Part shown: piece by piece, positions 16,416 through 23,754 of the stretch
Position numbering within the stretch: the stretch's first letter is position 1
Layout of the letters: each line of letters opens with the position of its first letter
Assembly: GCA_943371235.1 (NCBI GenBank)
Contig: CALRTZ010000013.1
Span: 1 to 61,048 of the forward strand
DNA length: 61,048 nt
Direction: 5' to 3'
Source: CAJBVG01 sp943371235
GTDB taxonomy: Bacteria > Bacteroidota > Bacteroidia > Sphingobacteriales > Sphingobacteriaceae
Notes under the pieces: model-generated
The model's database searches: none
What the model saw: only the letters and a program-made list of their open reading frames with translations
What the model was told of the DNA's origin: nothing
Translations under genes and position numbers: made by a program

Positions 16416-17540
16416 TCAAAATTTAGTTCCGTGTGTTAATGTAATAACTTTTTGAAATAATTTTGGTGATTTATCAAGTAATTTAATAGTAAAATGAGTT
16501 AAACTATTTCTATTTAAAATTTGCTGTAAATAATAACCGGCTTTAATCCGAATTGAAAAGTTCTTGCTCCATTGGTCAGTATACAATGAAATAGCTTCTG
16601 CCTTCGAAATTTTTTTATTAAATAATTCGTTTAAGATAGATGCGAGTAAATACGAGGCTCTCATTCCCATACTCATACCATTTCCGCAAAGTGGTGCAAT
16701 TGTACCTGCTGCATCTCCTAATAAAAAAATATCATTTTTATAAGCTGATTTGCTTTTGAAAGTTACATTACTTACGGTTAAAGGCCTATCATACAAAAAC
16801 TCAGAATTTTCAAAAATTCTTTTTAAAAAAGGATTCTTATATAACACATTTTTCTCCATTTGTTGTATATTGTTTTTGTTTATATTGAGATTTTCTGCAG
16901 TGGTTAAATAACACAAACAAAATTTATCTCCATCAACTTTAGAAATCCCACAATACCCATTCTTGAAATTATGTAATTCAATTTTGTTACTCGGAAAATT
17001 TGTTTTAATATGATACTTTACTCCAATATAACTAGGGACATTATCATTAATAACTTTATCATTAAATAGAGGATTATGCTTACCAAAGCTACCACAAACA
17101 ATTTTTGAATTAAAAGTACCAGAACTAGTTTCTAAGTAATAAATATCATTTATCAATTTTAAACTATTTGCTTTACAGTTTTGCTTAAGTACAACCCCAT
17201 TGCTTTGTGCTATATTAGACAAACTACTATCTAAAGTGTAACGGCTTATACCAAAACCTCCCATCATAAGTGGAGACTCAACCATATTGCCGTATACAGA
17301 TGAAATACCTAGTTTATTTATATGTGCAATGTCCATACTTTTTAAGGGCAAACCTAAACTTTCTAAAAAATTCCAGCTTTCGTTAGAAATATATTCACCG
17401 CAAACTTTATGAAATGGATATTCATTTTTTTCAACAACTAATACTGAATGATTTAATTTAGAAAGTTGAATTGCTAAACACAAACCAGCTAAACCCCCTC
17501 CCACTATAATACAATCATAATTTACATTATTCCGCTCCAT
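16416..17540 (-). CDS. FAD-dependent oxidoreductase (geranylgeranyl reductase / hydroxylase family)
   Basis: 374 residues. The N-terminal dinucleotide fold has DCIIVGGGLAGLCLAIQLSK and ends with VVEKN. It is followed by HKVCGEYISNES, as in the geranylgeranyl reductase/PHBH-like group. The second FAD motif is FLLGDAAGTIAPLCGNGMSM near 276-295. Such enzymes reduce prenyl chains or hydroxylate aromatic rings. The gene overlaps the methyltransferase by 14 bp. Its place beside a type III PKS and a UbiA enzyme suggests that it hydroxylates or oxidises the polyketide ring, or saturates a prenyl chain; the sequence does not decide. Confidence 0.85.
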   Translation of the reverse strand: MERNNVNYDCIIVGGGLAGLCLAIQLSKLNHSVLVVEKNEYPFHKVCGEYISNESWNFLESLGLPLKSMDIAHINKLGISSVYGNMVESPLMMGGFGISRYTLDSSLSNIAQSNGVVLKQNCKANSLKLINDIYYLETSSGTFNSKIVCGSFGKHNPLFNDKVINDNVPSYIGVKYHIKTNFPSNKIELHNFKNGYCGISKVDGDKFCLCYLTTAENLNINKNNIQQMEKNVLYKNPFLKRIFENSEFLYDRPLTVSNVTFKSKSAYKNDIFLLGDAAGTIAPLCGNGMSMGMRASYLLASILNELFNKKISKAEAISLYTDQWSKNFSIRIKAGYYLQQILNRNSLTHFTIKLLDKSPKLFQKVITLTHGTKF

Positions 17541-18216
17541 AAACTATAATTTCATGTCTAAAGGCCCATCTTCTATTGATATCATATCTTTTGGAGTTAG
17601 AAGTTTTTAAAATATCTTCCCATTCTGAAGTTTTAAATCCTCTTAAAACAGATAACGGTGCATCGTTTTTTACTAAGTAAGATTTAGAAAATAACTTAGA
17701 CAATAACTTAATTGCATAATAAGCGAAAATATTTCTTTCTAAATCATTAATGATTAACAAAATCTTATTCGTGATACAAAATTGTATGAGTTCAACTATT
17801 TCTTTATTATTTAGATGATGACAAAAGAGACTAGCATGAATAACATCCACCTTTGAAATGTACTTGAATATATTTCTATAATCGTCGCAGATAAAATTAA
17901 TTTCTTTAGATTGTTTTGAAATTGAGTAATCTATACAACTCTCTTTTATATCAATTCCAATCAACTTACTATTTATATGTTGTTTAATACTCCATTTACG
18001 AATTTGTTGTAAAGAATCTCCCCCACCACTTCCGATATCAACCAAAACCATTTCAGCATTTGATGATACTACTCTATTCAATGCACCTAGTGTAACTTTA
18101 TACCCTCCTAAGTATTTATTTATAACATCTAATTCATATAGATTTCTATATAAATGGATGGGTAGAATAAAATCACCATCTAATAATTCTTTTTTAGTTG
18201 ATCTATTTTTAAACAT
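17527..18216 (-). CDS. SAM-dependent methyltransferase
   Basis: 229 residues of class I methyltransferase fold. Motif I is MVLVDIGSGGGDSLQQI near 56-72, followed by LIGIDIK (motif II acidic residue) and VDVIHASLFCHHL (motif post-II/III). It overlaps the type III PKS by 8 bp and the FAD enzyme by 14 bp, so it is translated as part of a tight operon. It probably O- or C-methylates the aromatic polyketide. The start ATG at 18216 is clear. Confidence 0.85.
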   Translation of the reverse strand: MFKNRSTKKELLDGDFILPIHLYRNLYELDVINKYLGGYKVTLGALNRVVSSNAEMVLVDIGSGGGDSLQQIRKWSIKQHINSKLIGIDIKESCIDYSISKQSKEINFICDDYRNIFKYISKVDVIHASLFCHHLNNKEIVELIQFCITNKILLIINDLERNIFAYYAIKLLSKLFSKSYLVKNDAPLSVLRGFKTSEWEDILKTSNSKRYDINRRWAFRHEIIVYGAE

Positions 18217-19297
18217 ATTCCAAAACCATAGTTTCGATACTCAATCCGGGTCCGAATGCAGCTGTAAAAATTCTTTCACCAATATGAGGTGTTTTGTTTA
18301 ACTCTAAAACATCTTTTAAAACAAATAAAATAGTTGGCGATGACATGTTTCCATAATTACGTAATATATCATATGAGCTTTTCAATTTTTCATCAGTTAA
18401 ATTTAATGCGGCTCTAAAATCATCAAGAATTTTCTTCCCACCAGGATGAATTGCCCAATAATCAATTGTATTAGGACTTATAGCAATACGATCAAGCAAC
18501 TTTTTTATATTTCCATTAATTAATTTCGACACATATGATGTTAAATTAATTACAAAACCTTTATCAGTAACACGCCATGCCATATCATTAACACCACTAA
18601 GTAGCAATGCCGAATGAAATGATTGGACTTTAACATTATGGTTATCATAAGAAGTAGACATTTGACTGCTCACAATCATTGCAGCAGAACCATCTCCAAA
18701 TAAAGCAGATGAAGTAATATAATCATCACTATAATTTTTTTGAAAATGTAATGTTGATAATTCTGTACAAACAATTAATACAGTTGCCTCTGTTCGTGAA
18801 TTACAAATATCATTAGCCTGCTTCAATGCAAGGACTGCCGCATTACATCCCATAAAGTTAATACTACTTCTTTGTATAGTATCGCTAAGCTCTAGCTCTT
18901 TTATGATTTCAATATCTAATCCTGGTGCAGAAAGTCCAGTACAAGTAACTGTAATTATATGGCTTATTGAATCCTTTATAGAATCAAAATTTTTTATCTT
19001 TCTAATAGCCTCTAGAGATAGGTGACAAGCATTTTGCTTATAATGCATCATTCTGATATCTATACTTGGCTCTGGCAATAAATACTTATTCTTTGGGAAG
19101 AATGTGAATTGCTCTGGTTCTAATGAAAAATCATTAAGAACTGAATATCGAAAATCAATTGCTGCACTAGATGATACTTTCTTGATTTTACGTTTTACTA
19201 ATATATCATCTATAGAGTTCTGATAGAAATTTGATAATGTTTCTTGAGCATGTTTATATTTCGGAACAGCGGTTTGTATATCTATTATATAACTCAC
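18209..19297 (-). CDS. Type III polyketide synthase
   Basis: 362 residues when started at GTG 19297, which overlaps the UbiA stop in a GTGA junction; the frame runs back to TTG 19333, but that would intrude on ubiA. It belongs to the chalcone synthase-like thiolase superfamily. The catalytic triad is complete: C151 in NFMGCNAAV, H284 in WAIHPGGKK, N317 in NYGNMSSPT. The TGLSAPGLD and LFGDGSAA motifs are also present. Type III PKSs condense malonyl-CoA on an acyl-CoA starter and cyclise to phloroglucinols, resorcinols, pyrones or related rings. Cytoplasmic homodimer. Core enzyme of operon A. Confidence 0.95.
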   Translation of the reverse strand: MSYIIDIQTAVPKYKHAQETLSNFYQNSIDDILVKRKIKKVSSSAAIDFRYSVLNDFSLEPEQFTFFPKNKYLLPEPSIDIRMMHYKQNACHLSLEAIRKIKNFDSIKDSISHIITVTCTGLSAPGLDIEIIKELELSDTIQRSSINFMGCNAAVLALKQANDICNSRTEATVLIVCTELSTLHFQKNYSDDYITSSALFGDGSAAMIVSSQMSTSYDNHNVKVQSFHSALLLSGVNDMAWRVTDKGFVINLTSYVSKLINGNIKKLLDRIAISPNTIDYWAIHPGGKKILDDFRAALNLTDEKLKSSYDILRNYGNMSSPTILFVLKDVLELNKTPHIGERIFTAAFGPGLSIETMVLEYV

Positions 19298-20181
19298 AAT
19301 ACAAGTTTTAGATAAATAAAAAATAAAAAACAACTGTTCATACTAGCAGCAGCAATGTAATTCATTAACATTGCTGATTTAAAATTTGCATTACTCTTAT
19401 CTTTATGAACCTTGATTGCCCAAATGAAGAAGTAAATAATTACTGGAAGAAAGAATAATTGTAAAAAATAGAATAACTGAATATTTCCTAAGTTTAAAAA
19501 ATATAAGAAGTAAAATAGATTACACAAAACAAACATGATTCCAGTAAAATAAAAAGTACCATTATAGCCTAATTTATAACTAAGTGTAAAAACCTCGTCT
19601 TTTACATCTTCTTTATGCTGATAAATCTGGGTTAATGGATATGCACCTGCAATTTGTAAAGAACACGCTAATAATATATACATGTTAGTGTCGGAGAAAT
19701 CAAAACTCAAATCTGTAATACCTACAATACTCATGTAATAAGTAAATCCACCTTGAAAAAAAACAACAATTAGAAACCCTATAATAGGGTACTTTTTTAA
19801 TCTTACAATTCTAGAGCTATATGCTTTTGATGCTAGAGTGTATAGAAAAATACAAATTGAAAACAGGGTATTAACAAAAAAATACGAAAGTGCTATTGAT
19901 AAAATATCAAATATAAGTGTGATATAAAATAATTTTTTAGTTGGTAGTGGTGGATTTGCCAAACCTCCAATACTAGTTGTATCTTTATCGATATAGCTAT
20001 TATAACCGTTACTAGAAGGATAAACTAAAATATGTATAATAAAGAAAGACCATATGAAAGTCTCCGTATTAATCATTTTCGCCTGACTTAAAGCCAGCAA
20101 ATAAATTGGCATTAATAGTAGTGAAAATGGTATTCGTAATAATTTAATGGTATTCTTATCAAATAATTGATCCTTAAACAT
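19294..20181 (-). CDS. UbiA-family prenyltransferase
   Basis: 295 residues, a membrane protein with about nine helices. The first Asp-rich motif is NGYNSYIDKDTTSIGG near 59-74. The second is QHKEDVKDEVFTLSYKLG near 186-203. These bind Mg and the prenyl diphosphate. The family moves an isoprenyl chain onto an aromatic ring. Here the acceptor is probably the type III PKS product. It follows the DM13 gene by 34 bp and shares a 4-bp overlap with the PKS gene. Confidence 0.9.
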   Translation of the reverse strand: MFKDQLFDKNTIKLLRIPFSLLLMPIYLLALSQAKMINTETFIWSFFIIHILVYPSSNGYNSYIDKDTTSIGGLANPPLPTKKLFYITLIFDILSIALSYFFVNTLFSICIFLYTLASKAYSSRIVRLKKYPIIGFLIVVFFQGGFTYYMSIVGITDLSFDFSDTNMYILLACSLQIAGAYPLTQIYQHKEDVKDEVFTLSYKLGYNGTFYFTGIMFVLCNLFYFLYFLNLGNIQLFYFLQLFFLPVIIYFFIWAIKVHKDKSNANFKSAMLMNYIAAASMNSCFLFFIYLKLVL

Positions 20182-20215
20182 ATTTCTTCTTTAATCTTGT
20201 TTTTTGTTAAGGTAA

Positions 20216-20626
20216 TTACTTTAATGGAGCATTACCAAATAAAACAGAGAAATCTTCACACCAAATTAATACAAATTTATACGTAGAAGTATTAATATTT
20301 GAATCTAATGTGTAAGAAAAATTCCCTGAAGTAGATTTCAATTTACCTAAATCTACAAAACTAGTATTTGTTGTTGAAGTTGATAAATAGACCCTTAAAT
20401 CTGGACCATTGCTTGTTTTGAAATTTTCAAATACTATGGATTTTGTATTATTCTGTGTATACAATTTAACAGCTCCAGAAGTGGTGTAAGAGTTAGAACT
20501 AAATACTCCTTCTGAAATAAGATTGCTGCCTGAAGAATTAAATTGCTCATTAATTGGATCAACATCCTCTTTTTTACAAGAAGAAAATGTTACGATTAGC
20601 AGTATTAAATAAATTATTTTTTTCAT
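20216..20626 (-). CDS. DM13-domain lipoprotein
   Basis: 136 residues when started at ATG 20626, which begins a lipoprotein signal (MKKIIYLILLIVTFSSCKK, lipobox FSSC). An ATG at 20647 would add seven residues and spoil the signal. The mature part is a single DM13 domain, ending in the hallmark VLIWCEDFSVLFGNAPL; DM13 domains are thought to take part in electron transfer, with the Cys near the C-terminus. First gene of operon A. It may provide redox chemistry at the cell surface; this is inference. Confidence 0.85.
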   Translation of the reverse strand: MKKIIYLILLIVTFSSCKKEDVDPINEQFNSSGSNLISEGVFSSNSYTTSGAVKLYTQNNTKSIVFENFKTSNGPDLRVYLSTSTTNTSFVDLGKLKSTSGNFSYTLDSNINTSTYKFVLIWCEDFSVLFGNAPLK

Positions 20627-20654
20627 GGTGCTTAATATATTTATCATTATTTGA

Positions 20655-20699
20655 TAAAATTAATAAACAATGAAGAAAAAAAATGTCGTATAAACGACA
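20655..20699 (-). promoter_or_regulatory. Operon A promoter with Crp/Fnr-type palindrome
   Basis: Palindrome TGTCGTATAAACGACA at 20684-20699, just after the crp-like stop codon. After exactly 21 bp on the minus strand comes TAATTTTA (20655-20662), the same -7 sequence as in operon C. The DM13 ATG at 20626 is 28 nt further. Confidence 0.78.
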
Positions 20700-20706
20700 G
20701 AACGTA

Positions 20707-21393
20707 TTATAAGCTATTTATGTCTGGTATAATCACGATTTTCCTCCCTTCGTATATGATTTTTCCATCTTGAACTAATTTATTAATCACACTGGTAGTA
20801 GTTTGGCGGGAAGAAGCAGTATAATCAGCAATGTCTTTATGAGTAAGTACCATTTCCATTTCTAATTTGCCATTTACCATTTTCGCATGGTAACTTGCAT
20901 ACCTTTTGAAAAACTCGGTTACTCTTGTAAATACATCCTTAAATACTAGGTCCTCATACTTTTGTTGGAATGAAATTCTCTTTTCGTTTATTAAAGAAGA
21001 ATACTTAATAGAAAGGTTATTGTTATTTAACAAAACCGATTTAAACTTCTCTACTTCAAAACTACATATACTTAGTTCATTACTCAGCACTTTTGCATAT
21101 TGATCTTCTATATGATCTGAATTTGAGTTCAAACTTATATATCCAAATATATCATTTGCAGTTAAGATTTCAGTTATTACTTCCTTTCCCTCTCGGTCTT
21201 GATGACAGATTTTCAATATTCCATGCTTAATAGTATAGAGTCTTTTTTTATCGACATCAGAAAAATATATTATATCATTCTTTTTACCCTCTTTAAACTT
21301 AGACATAATACAAAGCGCATTTACATCAGTATCAGAAAGCTGGTCGAAAAGCTTATGATTTTTTAAATACCAATATTTAGTTTCATCTTTCAT
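20707..21393 (-). CDS. Crp/Fnr-family transcription regulator
   Basis: 228 residues. The cyclic-nucleotide-like domain (about 15-140) lacks the N-terminal four-cysteine cluster of FNR; the cysteines are C28, C63 and C110. The C-terminal helix-turn-helix is LTHKDIADYTASSRQTTTSVINKL (183-206). The recognition helix has R196, Q197, T198 and S201 at the places of E. coli CRP R180, E181, T182 and R185. The gene lies directly upstream of operon A on the same strand, and is the obvious candidate to bind the TGTCR(C/T)-type palindromes. The effector is unknown. Confidence 0.88.
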   Translation of the reverse strand: MKDETKYWYLKNHKLFDQLSDTDVNALCIMSKFKEGKKNDIIYFSDVDKKRLYTIKHGILKICHQDREGKEVITEILTANDIFGYISLNSNSDHIEDQYAKVLSNELSICSFEVEKFKSVLLNNNNLSIKYSSLINEKRISFQQKYEDLVFKDVFTRVTEFFKRYASYHAKMVNGKLEMEMVLTHKDIADYTASSRQTTTSVINKLVQDGKIIYEGRKIVIIPDINSL

Positions 21394-21552
21394 TATTGAA
21401 AAAATAATTTATAAAATCCTATTTAAATATGAATAATTTAACGATGAATATCGGAAAAATATTTTAAACTATTATTTAAAATGTTTAACCTAGATTATTT
21501 GTTTATTTTCGACTAAATCAATGAATAATAATGTTTCACCTTCATTCTTCAT

Positions 21553-22266
21553 CTACAATTTACTCCTCTTCCAATCAACACTTATATCAGAGCCTTCGGC
21601 TAAAAATAATGCCTCGGGAATACTATGATCTAAAAAAGCAAAATCTTTCCCATAATTATCTTCAAAATTACATTTTACATCTGCATTTAATACTTGGTAA
21701 GTTTTCCATCTCGGGTGGTTAATATTATAAGACTCTGTAGAAGTATCGCTTACTTTAGAATACCCAATATAATGCTCAAAAATAAATTCTTCGAAACTAC
21801 CTTCTAGAATGTCCCTAATTTCATTTTTTGCTGTAACTTCAACAGTGTTCCATTTATTTTTAACTAACCAATCGTACCTTATCGTTTTAGAAATAGCATT
21901 TTCGGACCATTTATGTTTTGTTGGAATGACCACGTAATGCTCTTTATAAAGCAAGTTTGCAACTATAGCCACTGCCTTATAAGGAACTGTTTCATTAATA
22001 AATACAACACCTCTATGTATTTTGTTATTCAATTCCTGTTTTACATAAAACCTTAAGTTCACTTCTTCAAAGGTGCCTAGTAAAGGGATTGGTACTTTAA
22101 AGATTTTTACATCCTTAAACAAAAAACCAACTAAACTGACGTACGCTTTATTATTGAAAAGATCTAATTCAACTCCACTAGGGAGATATTTTTCTAATAC
22201 AGCAGAAGGCACTTCATAATTTGCCATAATAAGGTTTTCCCACTTTGCCGTTAGAAATTTTGTCAT
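21553..22266 (-). CDS. DUF2071 (YqjF-like) family protein
   Basis: 237 residues from ATG 22266. That start is chosen because family members begin MTxFLTAxWxxLxMANYEV; the open frame continues upstream to TTG 22314 without need. The marks FLTAKWENLIMANYEVPSAVLEKYLP at the start and SYNINHPRWKTYQVLN near the end fit DUF2071, a soluble beta-rich fold of unknown biochemical function. It is separated from crp by 159 AT-rich bp with no palindrome of the operon type, so I do not include it in the regulon. Confidence 0.8.
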   Translation of the reverse strand: MTKFLTAKWENLIMANYEVPSAVLEKYLPSGVELDLFNNKAYVSLVGFLFKDVKIFKVPIPLLGTFEEVNLRFYVKQELNNKIHRGVVFINETVPYKAVAIVANLLYKEHYVVIPTKHKWSENAISKTIRYDWLVKNKWNTVEVTAKNEIRDILEGSFEEFIFEHYIGYSKVSDTSTESYNINHPRWKTYQVLNADVKCNFEDNYGKDFAFLDHSIPEALFLAEGSDISVDWKRSKL

Positions 22267-22329
22267 GTGATTTATCTGTAAGTAAACACTGGGCATTAAT
22301 AAATTGTATAACAAAAGATTGATAGAATG

Positions 22330-22555
22330 GTTTGGAGCGGAGAGCTTAGAGCAAGGAGAATAACATTGTGTTAATTGTGTGTACTTTGAGTTCTTTGTGA
22401 GATTTTTATTTCACGCAAAGATGCAAAGGAGCAAAGACTCTGTGAACTCAGTGTCTCTGAGTCTCTGTGTTTAGGAAAAACGAATTAGCGAACTTGCGAA
22501 TTTACGAACTAGCGAGGTTTCGGACTATCGGACTTTCGGGTTTTCGGATTCTATA
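22330..22555. repeat. Mixed word repeats, running into the Fic gene end
   Basis: Contains TTGTGTGTACTTTGAGTTC-like words, GCAAAGATGCAAAGGAGCAA, CTCAGTGTCTCTGAGTCTCT and then a block of GAATTAGCGAACTTGCGAA and CGGACTATCGGACTTTCGG words. The last block overlaps the final codons and stop (22525-22527) of the Fic gene. Confidence 0.65.
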
Positions 22556-23502
22556 ATTCTATATTTACTTAACTTCTTGTCTCCAAATTTTTCAATTAAC
22601 CCTCTCGACACTCCGCTTAGTAAATCTCTACTAGCGGTAGCGGTTGATATATCATTAAAATAGTTGAGGTAATCTTTTCTTGTAAACTCAATTTTGCAAT
22701 TTTCTAAAAACAATTCCATCCGTTCTAACTCATTCAATTTTTTTGTCGAATTTCCCAGTAAATCTGACAAAGATTGATCTAGCACCTTCAACATAAATTC
22801 TATGAAAACAGTAGATTTTCCTTGTTTATCGGCTAATGAGAGAGCCTTATAATATTGTTTCTGATTTTTAGCTATAATGGTTTCAAAAGGTAAGAATTCA
22901 AATATTGGGTATTCCTGAATTAATATTAAGGTTTGCCATAATCGACCCATTCTTCCATTACCATCTAAAAAGGGATGTATAAATTCCATTTCATAATGGA
23001 ATACACAGGATTTAATTAAAGTAATTTCAGATTTATCTTTTAGGTATTGAAATAATTCTTTCATTAAAAATGGGATGTTTTTAGCAGGTGGAGCTACATG
23101 TTCAACTTTAGAACCTTTAATAATACCCACTCCCTTTGTTCTGTATTTACCCTCGCCCTCAATTAATCCATACATCAACATTTTATGTGCTTTCAAGAAA
23201 TCCTTTTCAGACTGAAAATTAAACTTATATAGTTCCTTGTATATCTTTGAAGCATTTAAAACCTCCTTAATATCTTTCTCCGGACCTACTATTCTTTTAT
23301 CATCTAACAATGCAGTTATTTGCTCTTCAGTTAAGGTATTCCCTTCAATACTTAATGAAGAGTGAATTGTTTTAATTCTATTTTGTTTGCGAAGTGTAGG
23401 GTTTTGTTTTATTAAGTATTTAGCATTCACTGCTCCAATCTTTTCAGAAATAGAAACAACATATTTTATGATTTCTGGAGTTAAATCGTAGGGTGGTTTC
23501 AT
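22525..23502 (-). CDS. Fic-family protein
   Basis: 325 residues. The N-terminal region carries the inhibitory motif (S/T)xxxE(G/N) as S49-LSI-E53-G54, the pattern of class II Fic proteins in which an internal helix blocks the active site. The Fic motif is H176PFLDGNGRMGR. Family members usually AMPylate a hydroxyl side chain of a target protein. The C-terminal part (about 260-320) looks like a winged helix (FTRKDYLNYF...TASRDLLSGVSRGL), seen in many free-standing Fic proteins. The last eight codons lie in a word-repeat block. Confidence 0.92.
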   Translation of the reverse strand: MKPPYDLTPEIIKYVVSISEKIGAVNAKYLIKQNPTLRKQNRIKTIHSSLSIEGNTLTEEQITALLDDKRIVGPEKDIKEVLNASKIYKELYKFNFQSEKDFLKAHKMLMYGLIEGEGKYRTKGVGIIKGSKVEHVAPPAKNIPFLMKELFQYLKDKSEITLIKSCVFHYEMEFIHPFLDGNGRMGRLWQTLILIQEYPIFEFLPFETIIAKNQKQYYKALSLADKQGKSTVFIEFMLKVLDQSLSDLLGNSTKKLNELERMELFLENCKIEFTRKDYLNYFNDISTATASRDLLSGVSRGLIEKFGDKKLSKYRIIESENPKVR

Positions 23503-23601
23503 ATAATGATAGTATCATTTGATAGTATCAAAGATAATGAAAAATTGGGAAATGCGAAGTGGTGAAGTTTCGTCCTTTATGTCTATCGGACTGTTAAATA
23601 T

Positions 23602-23692
23602 AGCTCACAGAGTCACACAATGTACGCACAGAGTTACACAGAGAAAATATTGTGCTAATTGTGCGTACTTTGAGTACTTTGTGACCCTCCTC
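23602..23692. repeat. CACAGAGT word repeat block
   Basis: CTCACAGAGTCACACAATG and GCACAGAGTTACACAGAG words, followed by TTGTGCGTACTTTGAGTAC. This is the same family as at 22350-22475 and 58980-59020. The 252-bp gap 23503-23754 holds this and a terminator, with no gene that I can support. Confidence 0.6.
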
Positions 23693-23708
23693 AATAATTC
23701 ACACAAAA

Positions 23709-23734
23709 AAAGGGAGGAAATAGTTCCTCCCTTT
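23709..23734 (-). terminator. Terminator of the giant beta-helix gene
   Basis: Perfect 11-bp arms AAAGGGAGGAA (23709-23719) and TTCCTCCCTTT (23724-23734) with a 4-nt loop. On the minus strand the stem is followed by a run of T. Confidence 0.85.
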
Positions 23735-23754
23735 ACAAGATTATTTTATTGATT

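Noticed and set aside
21441..21452. CGATGAATATCG upstream of the crp-like gene as an autoregulatory site
   Set aside because: Only 4-bp arms, 4-bp spacer, and unlike the TGTCRY palindromes; too weak to claim.
23519..23752. Plus-strand ORF of 77 codons in the gap after the Fic gene
   Set aside because: It is made of word repeats (CACAGAGT) and terminator sequence; no protein-like composition.
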